A stretch of 64,000 nucleotides of DNA from positions 124,001 to 188,000 of the forward strand of contig NZ_CP141643.1 in the NCBI RefSeq assembly GCF_038452275.1, read 5' to 3'. Shown in pieces: positions 51,554 to 61,998 of the stretch. Below the pieces are notes generated by a model. It ran no database searches. It saw only the letters and a list, made by a program, of their open reading frames with translations, and had not been told where the DNA came from. The translations under genes and the position numbers were made by a program. Position 1 is the stretch's first letter; each line of letters begins with the position of its first letter. Source of the DNA: Corynebacterium sp. BD556. GTDB lineage: Bacteria; Actinomycetota; Actinomycetes; Mycobacteriales; Mycobacteriaceae.

Positions 51554-53194
51554 CTAGAGATCCTCGGCGTCGACGAGACGGTAGGCGTAGCCCTGCTCCG
51601 CGAGGAAACGCTGGCGGTGCATCGCATACTCCGCGTCGAGGGTGTCGCGGGTAACCACGGTGTAGAACACGGCCTCCGCCCCGTCGTTCTTGGGGCGCAA
51701 CAGCCGCCCGAGGCGCTGCGCTTCCTCTTGCCGGGAACCGAAGGTCCCGGAGACTTGGATGCCCACCGCCGCTTCTGGCAGGTCGATGGAGAAGTTCGCC
51801 ACCTTGGACACAACCAGGGTGGAGATTTTCCCGGCCCGGAAATCACCAAAAGCTTCCTCGCGTTTGCGGGTGCTTGTCTTTCCATCGATCAGCGCGGCGC
51901 CGGTTTTATGTGCAATTATTTCAAGCTGTTCAAGGTAAGCCCCAATGATGAGCACCTGCTGGCCTTCATACGCGCGCAAAAGCTTGTCGACGACCCCCAA
52001 CTTCGCTTCCGAACACGCAGCGACCCTGTAGCGTTCGCGGGTTTGCGCGGTGGCGTAGACAAGCCGTTCCTCGCTTGACATGGTGGTGCGCACCTCCACA
52101 CATTCGGCGGTGGCAATGTAGCCGGCCATCTCAAGTTCTTTCCACGGAGCGTCGTAGCGTTTCGGGCCGATGAGGGAAAAGACATCGTCTTCGCGGCCGT
52201 CTTCGCGCACGAGGGTGGCGGTCAGCCCCAGCCGCCGACGCGACTGCAGGTCCGCTGCCATGCGAAACACTGGGGCGGGCAAAAGATGAACCTCGTCGTA
52301 GATGATGAGACCCCAGTCGCGGGAATCGAAAAGCTCCAAGGCGCGGTACTCGCCTTTCGTTTTGCGGGTAACCACCTGGTAGGTGGCGATGGTGACTGGG
52401 CGAATTTCCTTTTTCTCCCCTGAGTACTCGCCGATTTCCGCCGGTGTCAAGGTGGTGCGACGCAGGAGCTCGTCGCGCCATTGCCGGCCGGCGACTGTGT
52501 TGGTCACCAGGATCAGCGTGGTGGTTTGGGCCTGCGCCATTGATGCCGCACCAACGATCGTCTTGCCGGCGCCGCAGGGCAGGACCACCACGCCCGAGCC
52601 GCCCGCCCAAAAAGCCTCGGTGGCGTATTGCTGGTAATCGCGCAGCCGCCAGTTAGTTGTGTCGAGGGAGATCGGGTGGGATTCGCCGTCGACATAGCCG
52701 GCGCGGTCATCGACTGGCCACCCAATTTTGGTCAGCTCCTGTTTGAGGCGGCCGCGCTCGGAGGGGTGGACGGTGGCGGTGGTGGCGTCGACAAGCGTGC
52801 CCACAAACGGGGCGATTTTGGCGTGGCGGGTGACCTCCGTCAGCAGCACAGCCTCGTCGGCCTCCAAAGTAAGGCCGTGGGCGGGGCTTTTAATCAAACG
52901 AATCCGGCCGTAGCGGGCCATGGTTTCGGCGACGTCGACAAGCACAGCCTGGGGGACAGGAAAGCGGGAGTAGCGCTCCAAAACATCCACCGCAGTTTCC
53001 GCGTCGAAGCCGGCGGCACGCGCATTCCACAGCGCCAGCGGGGTGATGCGGTACGTGTGGACGTGCTCCGGGGCGCGCTCAAGCTCGGCGAAAGGAGCAA
53101 GCGCCGCCCGGGCGAGCGTGGCCTGCGGGTGCGCGGTTTCCAAAAGAACCGTCTTATCCGACTGGACGATCAAAGGACCGTCGGGCAATAGCAA
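51554..53194 (-). CDS. XPB-type DNA repair helicase
   Basis: A 546-aa SF2 helicase. An N-terminal XPB domain is followed by Walker A (VVLPCGAGKTIVGAASMA), DEVH-type motif II (LIIYDEVHLLPAP), motif III (LGLTATLVREDG) and the C-terminal motif VI (QEEAQRLGRLLRPK). The start is TTG 53194, 5 bases after GGAGG, reading LLPDGPLIVQSDKTVLL as in mycobacterial XPB. The upstream neighbour is its usual helicase-associated partner. It is thought to act in nucleotide excision repair or transcription-linked unwinding. Confidence 0.93.
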   Translation of the reverse strand: MLLPDGPLIVQSDKTVLLETAHPQATLARAALAPFAELERAPEHVHTYRITPLALWNARAAGFDAETAVDVLERYSRFPVPQAVLVDVAETMARYGRIRLIKSPAHGLTLEADEAVLLTEVTRHAKIAPFVGTLVDATTATVHPSERGRLKQELTKIGWPVDDRAGYVDGESHPISLDTTNWRLRDYQQYATEAFWAGGSGVVVLPCGAGKTIVGAASMAQAQTTTLILVTNTVAGRQWRDELLRRTTLTPAEIGEYSGEKKEIRPVTIATYQVVTRKTKGEYRALELFDSRDWGLIIYDEVHLLPAPVFRMAADLQSRRRLGLTATLVREDGREDDVFSLIGPKRYDAPWKELEMAGYIATAECVEVRTTMSSEERLVYATAQTRERYRVAACSEAKLGVVDKLLRAYEGQQVLIIGAYLEQLEIIAHKTGAALIDGKTSTRKREEAFGDFRAGKISTLVVSKVANFSIDLPEAAVGIQVSGTFGSRQEEAQRLGRLLRPKNDGAEAVFYTVVTRDTLDAEYAMHRQRFLAEQGYAYRLVDAEDL

Positions 53195-53222
53195 TGCAGC
53201 CTCCAGTTTTCGAGCAAATCAT

Positions 53223-55283
53223 CTAAGCGAGCACTGCCTTGGTAACGCGCGGCAATGCAATGCGCACTACCTTGCCAGAAGCCGCATCGACAAGATCTGC
53301 CTGGCCCGCGGTAACCGACAACGGAAGGGCGGTCAGGGTGCGGCCGCGGCCATTTTTGTCGACGTAGCCCAAAAGCACATGCCGGCGCGCCCGAACCGCG
53401 GCCTTCAGAGTAGTCACCGTGTCCGGGTTATCCGGGCTATCCGGGGAGTCCTCGGTGCTTTTCTCGCGCAACGCGGCGAGCACCCTGTCTACGTGGTGCT
53501 CATCTAAGTGGCGCTCCCGCGGCAAAGTCGAAGGCGTCGGACGCACCAGAACCGGCTCGGGAGCGACGTTGAGAGTGGCACCCGTGGAATCCTCCGCGCT
53601 AGGCTGCAGCCCCGCCTCCCGCAACTCGGCGAGCAGGCGGGGCAGCGGCTGGTGGCCCACCGCCACCGTCGGGGCGAGCACCCGCAGGGAGGCAACCTTC
53701 CTGGCCGCCTCGGCGATAAGGGCAGGGTCAGCGCAACGCACATAGCTCACCGCCTGGCCGACGCGCAGCGAGCCGTGGTGACGGGCGACGTCCGCGATGA
53801 GAAAAGTCAGCGCCTGCGGCACTTCGCCGGCGGCATGATCTTTCAGCCACTCGATGAGCTCTGCGGCGGTGCGCCCCGCGTTGAGCGCGGAGCGTATTGA
53901 TTCCTCAGTGACGCGGTACACACTGGCCAACCCCGGCGACTCGAGAGTAGCGAAGGACTCCAACACCGTGGCCATCTCCGGGGGTAAAGGCCCAGGCGCG
54001 AGCACCGTCATATCGGCTTGGGCGATGACGTAGGTGGCTTCGGCAGGCACCAGATCTTTGGCGGCGGCAGCGACATCGGCGTGGGTGAGAAGGGCGCGGG
54101 CAGGCGAGGAGGCGCACGGCCCGACCAGGGCGCCGAGGTGCTGCGCTTCGGCGATGAGGGCGCCGATCAGCTTTGGCGACATCCCTGAAGCCACCACTGG
54201 GGAAGAAAACAGCAGGTTGTGGTGAATATCGCCGCCGGCGGAGCGCAACAGCGCAAGGCGCGCGGCGCGAATGGAGGGCACCCGCATTTCATCGGCGAAC
54301 AGCCGCACTTCATCGGCGCGGTCGGCGCGCCACGGGGAGGCAACCCATCCGGCAAGGAGAACCGCCCACTGGTCCGACCGAGTTAATTCCATCCACTTCA
54401 GGCCGTCGCGGGTGGCAGCTAAAACGTCGGTGCCCTCGTCGTCGCCGCGCCCGATCAGCCCGGCCGCTTCAGCGGTGGTCAGCGCAACAGCGGGGGAAAA
54501 GCCCAGGGACTTCTCCAACGTGGCGCTGGCCCGCACGCCGAGGGAGCCGTCTTTGTTCAGCGCCACAGGAGATGACAGGAGATGCATGAGCACTTGGCGC
54601 ACTTCGCGCACCGCTTGTAGCCCCGCGGCGGCGGCTTGTGCATCAGCTCCCGAACAATCTGCAGACGCGGCGGGCCTGAAGGGGAAAATGCGGGGGCTGA
54701 GCCCGCGCAGTGCCTCCCGCACGGGCCGCGGCAGGCGCACTGTGGAATCGTCCACGCGGACAAGAAGGCCTAAGTCGGTGAGTTCGGCGGCAGGCCCGGT
54801 GGGCGCGGTGCTTAACCCAACGCCTCCGGCGGCGGCGAGGGTTTCGATGACCTTGCGCTGCCTGTCCGAAAGTGCGGCGAGTTTTTCTTCGAGGTTGTCT
54901 GGGATGCGGTCGAGGATCCGCCACCCGGCAGGCAGGCTGCTAAGCGCGCCGGGCACGATGCGCAGCGCGTCGTTGGGCCCGTACATCAGGCCGCGCCTGC
55001 GCAGCTTGTCGACGCACCCTGCTACGTCGAGCCCATGACCGCCGAGCGAGTCCGCCGGGACTGGTTCGAGTTCGGCGCCCAGGTCACCGGCTGTTTCCAG
55101 TACAGCGAGATCGGCCGCGTTGAGATCCCGCAGCGCTCGCGCCAGTGAGGCTGGTAGCGCGAGACGGGTCGCCAGGGAACTTAAGGAGGGCGGGATTGGG
55201 AAGGTCGCGTCGGGGCGGGCGCGGACAAGCTCGCGGAGCTCGTCTTGCGTCATTTCCGCGAGTGCGGTGAGGAAATCAGACAT
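53223..55283 (-). CDS. Helicase-associated domain protein, XPB partner
   Basis: A 686-aa protein without helicase motifs. It opens with LAEMTQDELRELVRARPD and has a C-terminal region (RHVLLGYVDKNGRGRTLTALPLSV) typical of the WYL-like/helicase-associated C-terminal domain proteins encoded next to actinobacterial XPB. It precedes the XPB gene by 28 bp. Its function has not been worked out; a loading or regulatory subunit is an inference. Confidence 0.85.
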   Translation of the reverse strand: MSDFLTALAEMTQDELRELVRARPDATFPIPPSLSSLATRLALPASLARALRDLNAADLAVLETAGDLGAELEPVPADSLGGHGLDVAGCVDKLRRRGLMYGPNDALRIVPGALSSLPAGWRILDRIPDNLEEKLAALSDRQRKVIETLAAAGGVGLSTAPTGPAAELTDLGLLVRVDDSTVRLPRPVREALRGLSPRIFPFRPAASADCSGADAQAAAAGLQAVREVRQVLMHLLSSPVALNKDGSLGVRASATLEKSLGFSPAVALTTAEAAGLIGRGDDEGTDVLAATRDGLKWMELTRSDQWAVLLAGWVASPWRADRADEVRLFADEMRVPSIRAARLALLRSAGGDIHHNLLFSSPVVASGMSPKLIGALIAEAQHLGALVGPCASSPARALLTHADVAAAAKDLVPAEATYVIAQADMTVLAPGPLPPEMATVLESFATLESPGLASVYRVTEESIRSALNAGRTAAELIEWLKDHAAGEVPQALTFLIADVARHHGSLRVGQAVSYVRCADPALIAEAARKVASLRVLAPTVAVGHQPLPRLLAELREAGLQPSAEDSTGATLNVAPEPVLVRPTPSTLPRERHLDEHHVDRVLAALREKSTEDSPDSPDNPDTVTTLKAAVRARRHVLLGYVDKNGRGRTLTALPLSVTAGQADLVDAASGKVVRIALPRVTKAVLA

Positions 55284-55334
55284 ACGGGGGTAAGTTTACG
55301 TGCGTTTTGGCCGCGCACATGAAAGAATGAGGGC

Positions 55335-55529
55335 ATGGCTAAAGATGTTGAGAAGATTGGTCGCGCGAACCCAGCGTGGCCGGAGCACACCCCAGCGGAC
55401 CTTCACCCCGTCACGGAGATCACTTCCACTCTTGCGGGTGCTAGTAGCCCGTTCGGAAACGACGTAGTGCTGCCCAGGCCTTATGAGGAAACTGGTTACG
55501 TTCACCCGACCACGCGCATCAACCGTTAG
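55335..55529 (+). CDS. Small conserved corynebacterial protein, 64 aa
   Basis: It starts at ATG 55335, divergent from the helicase-associated gene. The protein (MAKDVEKIGRANPAWPEHT to TGYVHPTTRINR) is hydrophilic, without signal or span. Similar small proteins lie at this place in other corynebacteria as far as I recall. A terminator follows directly, which supports a real gene. Function is unknown. Confidence 0.75.
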   Translation: MAKDVEKIGRANPAWPEHTPADLHPVTEITSTLAGASSPFGNDVVLPRPYEETGYVHPTTRINR

Positions 55530-55546
55530 GGCGCAGTAGATTCTTT

Positions 55547-55577
55547 ACCCTCACGCTTCGGCGCGAGGGTTCTTTTT
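55547..55577 (+). terminator. Terminator after the 64-aa gene
   Basis: ACCCTCACGC - TTCG - GCGCGAGGGT followed by TCTTTTTA, 18 bp after the stop. Confidence 0.88.
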
Positions 55578-55972
55578 ATGCAGTTTGGTCCCCCTTGACT
55601 CAGGTTTTGGCACAAACAGCAGTAGCCGAACTCGACGACAGCGAAAAGCTCATTATCGAGTTCGATTGCGCTTAGGCCACCGCAGCAATCCTGCGGTGGG
55701 CGAGGCGACAGTGAACACGGCATCGACCGTTTCGGGCAAAACCGCAGCGCAGGCGGGAAAGTTACCGTGCTAAAAAGCCGCCGTCGGTTAGTGAAGCTGC
55801 GAAAGAGGGCATCTACCACGACAGCCGATTGTGAAGCGGAAAAACCCAGCTCAGCGCCACCTACGCGCCGTAAGGGCGCGGCCGCACTAACTGACTGGTT
55901 GCGCGTTTTGCAGAAAAACGCGTGGGCGTCGAAGTATCCCGATTGGCCTTTTGCGGCAGAGAGCGAAAAGCA
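55578..55972. other. Gap with coding-like fragments
   Basis: No convincing gene. A plus frame from TTG 55597 reads LTQVLAQTAVAELDDSEKLI and stops at 55674. A hairpin CCACCGCAG-CAATC-CTGCGGTGG lies at about 55677-55699. A second plus frame (GTG 55767 to 55976, 69 codons, very basic N-terminus, ending WASKYPDWPFAAESEKH) follows GGGAAAG. Together they could be remnants of one gene, but I cannot identify it. Confidence 0.35.
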
Positions 55973-56188
55973 CTAGGTGAGTACACGGGGTTGATCCGGG
56001 TATGCAAGTGAGGTGTTGTGCAAAGCTTGAGACAACTCTGTATGCCTTGCGGCGCCGGTTTCCTCGTCGCATCCGCCCACGAGTGTTAAACAGTTGGCGG
56101 CAAGCTCGCGCGAATGCGGGAGAAAAAGCAACGTGGCAGAAAAGAGCAGCGCCACCAAAAAGGCCCGCAAGCTTCTGAGAGCCGCCAC
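55973..56188 (-). CDS. Possible small secreted protein, 71 aa
   Basis: A GTG-started frame with a signal-peptide-like N-terminus (LRAFLVALLFSATLLFLPHS, then ELAANC). A short mature part with two Cys (ANCLTLVGGCDEET) follows. It ends 70 bp beyond the rpf stop on the same strand. The ribosome site is weak and I know no relatives, so it may be spurious. Confidence 0.4.
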   Translation of the reverse strand: MAALRSLRAFLVALLFSATLLFLPHSRELAANCLTLVGGCDEETGAARHTELSQALHNTSLAYPDQPRVLT

Positions 56189-56258
56189 ATACAGCTAACC
56201 CCCGAAGCGCCGGGAAGCTTAAAGGAGTGCAGCGCTGGGGGGGCGGGCTATGGGGGCT

Positions 56259-57104
<846 letters not shown>

Positions 57105-57302
57105 TTATAACGATTGAGTCACGTGGCGACTGGGCGGTTTGGAAATTGTTGCCTTGTCAGCCAATGTTCATGCAGGTCATGCTAACCTGCATGTAATTTG
57201 TGAACTATGTCACATGCTCGGTTTTCGGTCATTGGCGCGGGGTTGAGCCCCGGGTAGAATGGCGAACTTTAAGCGATATTTTTTAAAAGCAAGGGAGATC
57301 TC

Positions 57303-57686
57303 ATGCCGATCGGTAAGGTCAAATGGTTCGACGCCGAGAAGGGCTTCGGCTTCGCCTCCAACCCGGGCGACGAGGACGTATTCATCAGCAAATCGGTCCT
57401 ACCCGCAGGTGTCGAGGAACTCGTCGCAGGTCAAAGAATCGACTTCGATTTCGCCGCCGGCCGCCGCGGCCCGCAGGCGCTGCGCGTAGAAATCCTGGAC
57501 ACGCCGAAGCGGCGCCCGGTCCACCGCCGCAAACCGGAGGAACTAGGCAGCATGCTTGCCGACGTCATGACGCTGATCGAAACCCAAGTTCAACCCGCCC
57601 TGACCAGGGGCCGATACCCAGAGCGCAAGGAGGGCCGCCAGGTAGCGGAGATTCTGCGGGCAGTGGCAAAAGAGCTCGACGCCTAA
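57303..57686 (+). CDS. Cold-shock-domain protein (CspB-like) with C-terminal extension
   Basis: A 127-aa protein. Residues 1-66 form the cold-shock domain with RNP1-like KGFGFA and RNP2-like DVFISKSVL. The basic linker (TPKRRPVHRRKPEE) and a helical C-terminal part of about 45 residues (LADVMTLIETQVQP...) are typical of the long actinobacterial CspB. It binds single-stranded RNA or DNA. ATG 57303 follows AAGGGAGATCTC. The stop lies 2 bp from the convergent DUF2771 gene. Confidence 0.92.
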   Translation: MPIGKVKWFDAEKGFGFASNPGDEDVFISKSVLPAGVEELVAGQRIDFDFAAGRRGPQALRVEILDTPKRRPVHRRKPEELGSMLADVMTLIETQVQPALTRGRYPERKEGRQVAEILRAVAKELDA

Positions 57687-57688
57687 AC

Positions 57689-58186
57689 TCAGTCGAAAGA
57701 CACAGACCAAGTAGCAACGACGGGGACTTCCTCCCCGTCGTTTTTCGTATCCACAGCAAGGAAGGACACCTCGGCCACCACAAGCCTTGCCCCGTTAACG
57801 CGCGCGTCGACAACCGCCTCCGAAGCCTCGCCGGACTGGAACAACTGCTCGCCGTTGGCCTCCGGGTCGTCGTAAATGCTCAGCAACTTCCAGCTAGAAC
57901 TCGCAATTTCGCGCGGCACCGTGAACTTCACCACAGCCGACTCATCCAAAGTCATCGACGGGGGCTGCCCGCCAACACATTGCTCGTCCAGCTCACAGAC
58001 GGTATAGGGGCCAATTAGCTGCGTCGCAGCACCATTTTCCACTGCTACACTCAGCTCCCGCACCGGCGTCAAGGGGCGGTTTTTCTGCCACTCCCAGAAG
58101 AAATACATGCTGGCGGCGAGAACCACCACCGCCACAATGAGTGTCGGAAGAAGTTTCCACACCGGAGTTTTCGCAGATGAAGCCAT
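57689..58186 (-). CDS. DUF2771-family membrane-anchored protein
   Basis: A 165-aa protein with one N-terminal span (LLPTLIVAVVVLAASMYFFW, about residues 12-31) and an extracytoplasmic domain with two Cys (YTVCELDEQCVGG). The arrangement is that of the DUF2771 family found in this gene neighbourhood of corynebacteria and relatives. Function is unknown. It lies 10 bp after the glutaminyl cyclase-like gene. Confidence 0.8.
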   Translation of the reverse strand: MASSAKTPVWKLLPTLIVAVVVLAASMYFFWEWQKNRPLTPVRELSVAVENGAATQLIGPYTVCELDEQCVGGQPPSMTLDESAVVKFTVPREIASSSWKLLSIYDDPEANGEQLFQSGEASEAVVDARVNGARLVVAEVSFLAVDTKNDGEEVPVVATWSVSFD

Positions 58187-58196
58187 GGGCGAAAGT

Positions 58197-58973
58197 CTAA
58201 CCCGCAGGCACCAAGCGCACCCTGTAAAGGTCGGGCCAGCGCTTTCCGCTCAAGTAGAACTCCTTGCTGCCAGGGATGTGCGCAATACCGTTAAGAACAT
58301 TGTTCGGGTCAGCCACCGCGTTGTTTTCCAGCCCCGAAGCATCGATGACAGCAGTGACCTCCCCGGTCGCGGCGTCGATACGCACGATGTCAGTGGTTAA
58401 GAAAATATTGGCGTAGACATCGGAGCCTACGCACTCAAGCTCGTTGAGCCCCGCTACCGGGGAGCCCTCCAACGTGACCTCGAAACGCTCACGCTCCGCC
58501 AGAGAGTCCGGGTCCATGCGGCGCAGCTTGGAAGTGCCATCAGAGTAGATCACCTCATCGCCGCGCGAACAGATCCCCCAACCCTCCCCCTCAATATCGA
58601 CGCGGTCTAGCTCCTCAAGGGTAGCGGCGTCACGCTTGAGAGCCACCCCGTCTTTCCACGTCAACTGCCACAGGTGATCGCCCACCCGCGTAATGCCCTC
58701 ACCGAAAAACTCCGGGTCCAGATCAACAGACTGCAGCTCCTCGCCCTCAAGGTTAACGCGGTACAGGCGGGACTGGCCCACCTGGCCCGTGGCGACGTAG
58801 AGCGAGGAGTCGTCGGCAAGCTCAAGGCCCTGCGTGAAACTGCCCTCGTTGAAGTCGTAGCGCTGCTGAACCTCGGCCCTGAGCTGTTCCACATCGGCAA
58901 CGGGTTGCCCGCTGCAGGCGCTTAGGAGAAGCAACACACAAGGAACACTTAGAAGGCGAACATTTAGACCCAT
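58197..58973 (-). CDS. Glutaminyl-peptide cyclotransferase-like lipoprotein
   Basis: A 258-aa exported protein. The lipobox (LLLLSACSG) places the Cys at about residue 20. The rest is a five-bladed propeller-type glutamine cyclotransferase (YDFNEGSFTQGLELADDSSLYVATGQVGQSRLY; VNGLNELECV-like block; DPNNVLNGIAHIP). Enzymes of this type form N-terminal pyroglutamate on exported proteins. ATG 58973. Confidence 0.88.
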   Translation of the reverse strand: MGLNVRLLSVPCVLLLLSACSGQPVADVEQLRAEVQQRYDFNEGSFTQGLELADDSSLYVATGQVGQSRLYRVNLEGEELQSVDLDPEFFGEGITRVGDHLWQLTWKDGVALKRDAATLEELDRVDIEGEGWGICSRGDEVIYSDGTSKLRRMDPDSLAERERFEVTLEGSPVAGLNELECVGSDVYANIFLTTDIVRIDAATGEVTAVIDASGLENNAVADPNNVLNGIAHIPGSKEFYLSGKRWPDLYRVRLVPAG

Positions 58974-59002
58974 GCAACCTATTGTGCACGTTCTGCCGCA
59001 TA

Positions 59003-59725
59003 ATGGGGGATGTGTCTAACTCGTCACGATCGCTACATACCAACCCGCTTCTCAGCGCGCGTGCCGTCGCTGTCGCACACGAAGCATTGTCAGAAATGGG
59101 GGAGATCGGCGAGCATATCGGCGTCGCCGGTGTGACCAAGAACGTGGCCACCCACCGTTTCGCCGCCGACGTGCCGGGCTACCCCGGGTGGGAATGGAAC
59201 GCCGTGCTGGCATGCGCGACCGGGTCGAAATGGATCACAGTCAATGAGGTCGCCCTGGTGCCGTCGCCAAGCGGCGAAGCCCTCGAAGCCCCCGATTGGG
59301 TGCCGTACTCCGAGCGCGTCAGACCAGGCGATCTGGGGCCGGGCGATCTCATGGAGCCGCCAGCTGATGACTTTCGCCTGACCCCCGACTCCTTCGCCCG
59401 CAACGCCGTGACCTTCCCAGGGCGCGACACCAAGCACTACCTCACCACCGAAGGCCTGCAAGATGCGAAGAAACGCTGGCGCTCCGGCGACTACGGCCCC
59501 ACGAGTGAATTTGCCGAAAAAGCCACGCTGTACTGCCGTTCCTGCGCCTTCTGGCTGCCTTTGTGTGAACCCGTCGGCGAAACATTCGGCGTATGCGTCA
59601 ACGAGTTCTCCGCAGACGGCACTGTCGTCGCCGCCAGCTACGGCTGCGGCGCGCACTCCGACACGAAGCTGCCGGAAGAAGCCGAAACGGAGCAGGCTTA
59701 CGACGATGAGCTGCCCCTGTATTAA
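59003..59725 (+). CDS. DUF3027-family protein
   Basis: A 240-aa cytosolic protein. The sequence RFAADVPGYPGWEWNAVLACATGSKWITVNEVALVP, then WVPYSERVRPGDLGPGDLM, is the DUF3027 core. A Cys-containing segment (YCRSCAFWLPLC, then FGVCVNEFS) near the C-terminus could bind metal. I choose ATG 59003; a TTG at 58982 and a GTG at 59012 are alternatives. The family is actinobacterial, with unknown function. Confidence 0.82.
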   Translation: MGDVSNSSRSLHTNPLLSARAVAVAHEALSEMGEIGEHIGVAGVTKNVATHRFAADVPGYPGWEWNAVLACATGSKWITVNEVALVPSPSGEALEAPDWVPYSERVRPGDLGPGDLMEPPADDFRLTPDSFARNAVTFPGRDTKHYLTTEGLQDAKKRWRSGDYGPTSEFAEKATLYCRSCAFWLPLCEPVGETFGVCVNEFSADGTVVAASYGCGAHSDTKLPEEAETEQAYDDELPLY

Positions 59726-59772
59726 AGTTTGGTGCGAATCGAACGCGCACAACTTTGCATAAGGGGACCCTG

Positions 59773-61203
59773 GTGGCGACAGCAACAGCGGTAGACAAGT
59801 TTTTTCATATTTCGGAGCGAGGCTCGACGGTCGGAACTGAAATCCGCGGCGGCATCGTCACCTTCTTCGCGATGGCCTACATCGTGCTTCTCAACCCCCT
59901 AATCATCGGCACAGGCGCCGACAGGGAAGGCACCGTCTTAGGCATCCCCCAGGTTGCTGCCGCTACCGCACTGGTCGCCGGAGTCATGAGCATCCTCTTC
60001 GGCGTGGTGGCCAAATACCCCTTCGGCATCGCCACAGGCTTAGGGCTCAATTCCCTAGTTGCGGTGACCTTGGTGGGCCAACAAGGCCTGACCTGGCCGG
60101 AAGCGATGGGTTTGGTGGTAATCGACGGCATTATCATCTGCATCCTGGCGGTCTCCGGCTTTCGCACCGCAGTATTCCGGGCGATTCCGGACTCCATGAA
60201 AGCCGCGATGTCAGTGGGCATCGGCATGTTTATCGCCATGATCGGGCTTGTCGACGCCGGCTTTGTCCGCCGCATCCCCGACGCCGCCCTAACCACCGTG
60301 CCCGTTCAACTGGGCATCGGCGGCTCAATCGCCTCCTGGCCGACCTTCGTATTCATCATCGGCCTCATCATCTGCGGCTACATGGTCACCCGCAACGTCC
60401 CCGGTGGGCTTTTCCTCGGCATCGTGATCACCACCATCATCTCCCTGGTCGTGGAATCCTTCGTGGGTGCCGGGTCCTCCGCCGAACGCCCGACGGGATG
60501 GTCGCTTGCCGTGCCGCGCCTGCCGGACTCTTTCGGCGGCGCACCTGATTTGTCCATTGTGGGAAAGATCGACCCGGTCGGAGCCTTCATCCACGGCGGA
60601 GTCATTGCCACCTCTTTGCTGGTTTTCACCCTGGTGTTGGCCAACTTCTTCGACGCCATGGGCACGATGACGGCGCTAGGAAACCAAGCTGGCCTCAACG
60701 ATGAGTCCGGCTCCCTGCCCGGCATGAAGCGCGCCCTCATCGTCGAAGGATTCGGCGCCGTCGTCGGCGGCGGCGCCTCGGTATCCTCGAACACGGTCTA
60801 CGTCGATTCCTCCGCCGGCATCGCTGACGGTGCCCGCACCGGCCTGGCCAACGTAGTCACCGGCATCTTGTTTCTCCTCGCGATGTTTTTCACACCCCTC
60901 TACGAGATCGTTCCCATTGAGGCAGCCGCCCCGGTCCTGGTCGTCGTGGGAGCGCTGATGATGATGCAAGTAACCAAAATTGACTGGTCGCAGTTCTATA
61001 TTGCGCTGCCAGCCTTCCTCACGATCGTGACCATGCCGTTTACCTACTCAATCGCCCACGGCATCGGCGTCGGCTTCATCACCTTCACCCTCATGGCAGC
61101 TTTTGCTGGCAAGGCCAAGCAGATCCACGGGTTAATGTGGGCTATCTCCATTTTGTTTGTCATCTTCTTCGCGCATGGCCCGATCATGGAGGCCCTAGCC
61201 TAA
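59773..61203 (+). CDS. NCS2-family purine permease (AzgA-like)
   Basis: A 476-aa membrane transporter with 12-14 spans for uptake of hypoxanthine, guanine or adenine. Signatures are EIRGGIVTFFAMAYIVLLNPLIIG, FGIATGLGLNSLVA and FFDAMGTMTALGNQAG plus GGASVSSNTVYVDSSAGIADGARTGLAN. GTG 59773 has AAGGGGA at the right distance; the 6 codons upstream to TTG 59755 run through that site. The stop is one base from the methyltransferase start. Confidence 0.92.
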   Translation: MATATAVDKFFHISERGSTVGTEIRGGIVTFFAMAYIVLLNPLIIGTGADREGTVLGIPQVAAATALVAGVMSILFGVVAKYPFGIATGLGLNSLVAVTLVGQQGLTWPEAMGLVVIDGIIICILAVSGFRTAVFRAIPDSMKAAMSVGIGMFIAMIGLVDAGFVRRIPDAALTTVPVQLGIGGSIASWPTFVFIIGLIICGYMVTRNVPGGLFLGIVITTIISLVVESFVGAGSSAERPTGWSLAVPRLPDSFGGAPDLSIVGKIDPVGAFIHGGVIATSLLVFTLVLANFFDAMGTMTALGNQAGLNDESGSLPGMKRALIVEGFGAVVGGGASVSSNTVYVDSSAGIADGARTGLANVVTGILFLLAMFFTPLYEIVPIEAAAPVLVVVGALMMMQVTKIDWSQFYIALPAFLTIVTMPFTYSIAHGIGVGFITFTLMAAFAGKAKQIHGLMWAISILFVIFFAHGPIMEALA

Positions 61204-61998
61204 ATGCAGCGCACCGTCATCACGGACCCACAAGACGCGCGCCTTGATGATATCCGCAACCTGAAGCACTCCGACGCCCGCAAAGACTTGGTCTACGGGG
61301 AAGGCCCGCTGGTGTGTGCACGGCTTGTCGAGTCGCGCTTCAAGGTGCGCAGCATTATCGGCTTCGGTGGGCGCCTGGACACCTTCCTCGCCGACTACGG
61401 AAAGCATGTGACCTGCCCAGTCTACGAAGTCACCCGTGAGATCCTGGGTGAAGTAGCAGGCTACGACATGCACCGAGGCCTTTTGGCCGTAGGGGAGCGC
61501 GCCGAACCTCTGTCCGTCGAACAAGTCATGGACGGGGCGCGCACCCTCGTGGTGCTTGAGGGCGTCGGTGACCACGAAAACATCGGCTCGCTGTTTCGCA
61601 ACGCCGCAGGCATGGGTGTCGACGGGCTGCTTTTCGGGGCGTCTACCGCAGACCCGCTGTACCGCCGCAGCATCCGCGTGTCCATGGGGCATGCCCTCCG
61701 CACCCCGTTCGCGCACCTCGAAGGAACGAACACCACATGGCAGCGTTCCCTGGACAAACTCCGCAACGCCGGCTGGTGGCTTGTCGCTTTGACCCCCTCC
61801 GACGATGCTCTCCACCTCAAGGAGGCCATCGCCGGCAAAGAGAAGGTCGCATTCCTCGTCGGTGGTGAAGGGCCAGGGCTGACCGAGCACGCAATGCGCG
61901 CAACAGATGTCCGCGCAAAAATCCCGATGTCGCCCGGCACAGACTCGCTGAACGTGGCAACATCCGCCGCCATCGCGTTCTACGAACGGATGCGTTAG
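61204..61998 (+). CDS. TrmH/SpoU-family RNA methyltransferase
   Basis: A 264-aa SPOUT methyltransferase that adds a 2'-O-methyl group to tRNA or rRNA. An N-terminal substrate-binding domain is followed by the knotted domain with motif 1 LEGVGDHENIGSLFRNAAGMGVDGLL, motif 2 VAFLVGGEGPGLTEHAM and motif 3 IPMSPGTDSLNVATSAAIAFYE. ATG 61204 follows the permease stop directly, so the two are co-transcribed. It converges with the DUF6928 gene (4-bp overlap). Confidence 0.92.
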   Translation: MQRTVITDPQDARLDDIRNLKHSDARKDLVYGEGPLVCARLVESRFKVRSIIGFGGRLDTFLADYGKHVTCPVYEVTREILGEVAGYDMHRGLLAVGERAEPLSVEQVMDGARTLVVLEGVGDHENIGSLFRNAAGMGVDGLLFGASTADPLYRRSIRVSMGHALRTPFAHLEGTNTTWQRSLDKLRNAGWWLVALTPSDDALHLKEAIAGKEKVAFLVGGEGPGLTEHAMRATDVRAKIPMSPGTDSLNVATSAAIAFYERMR

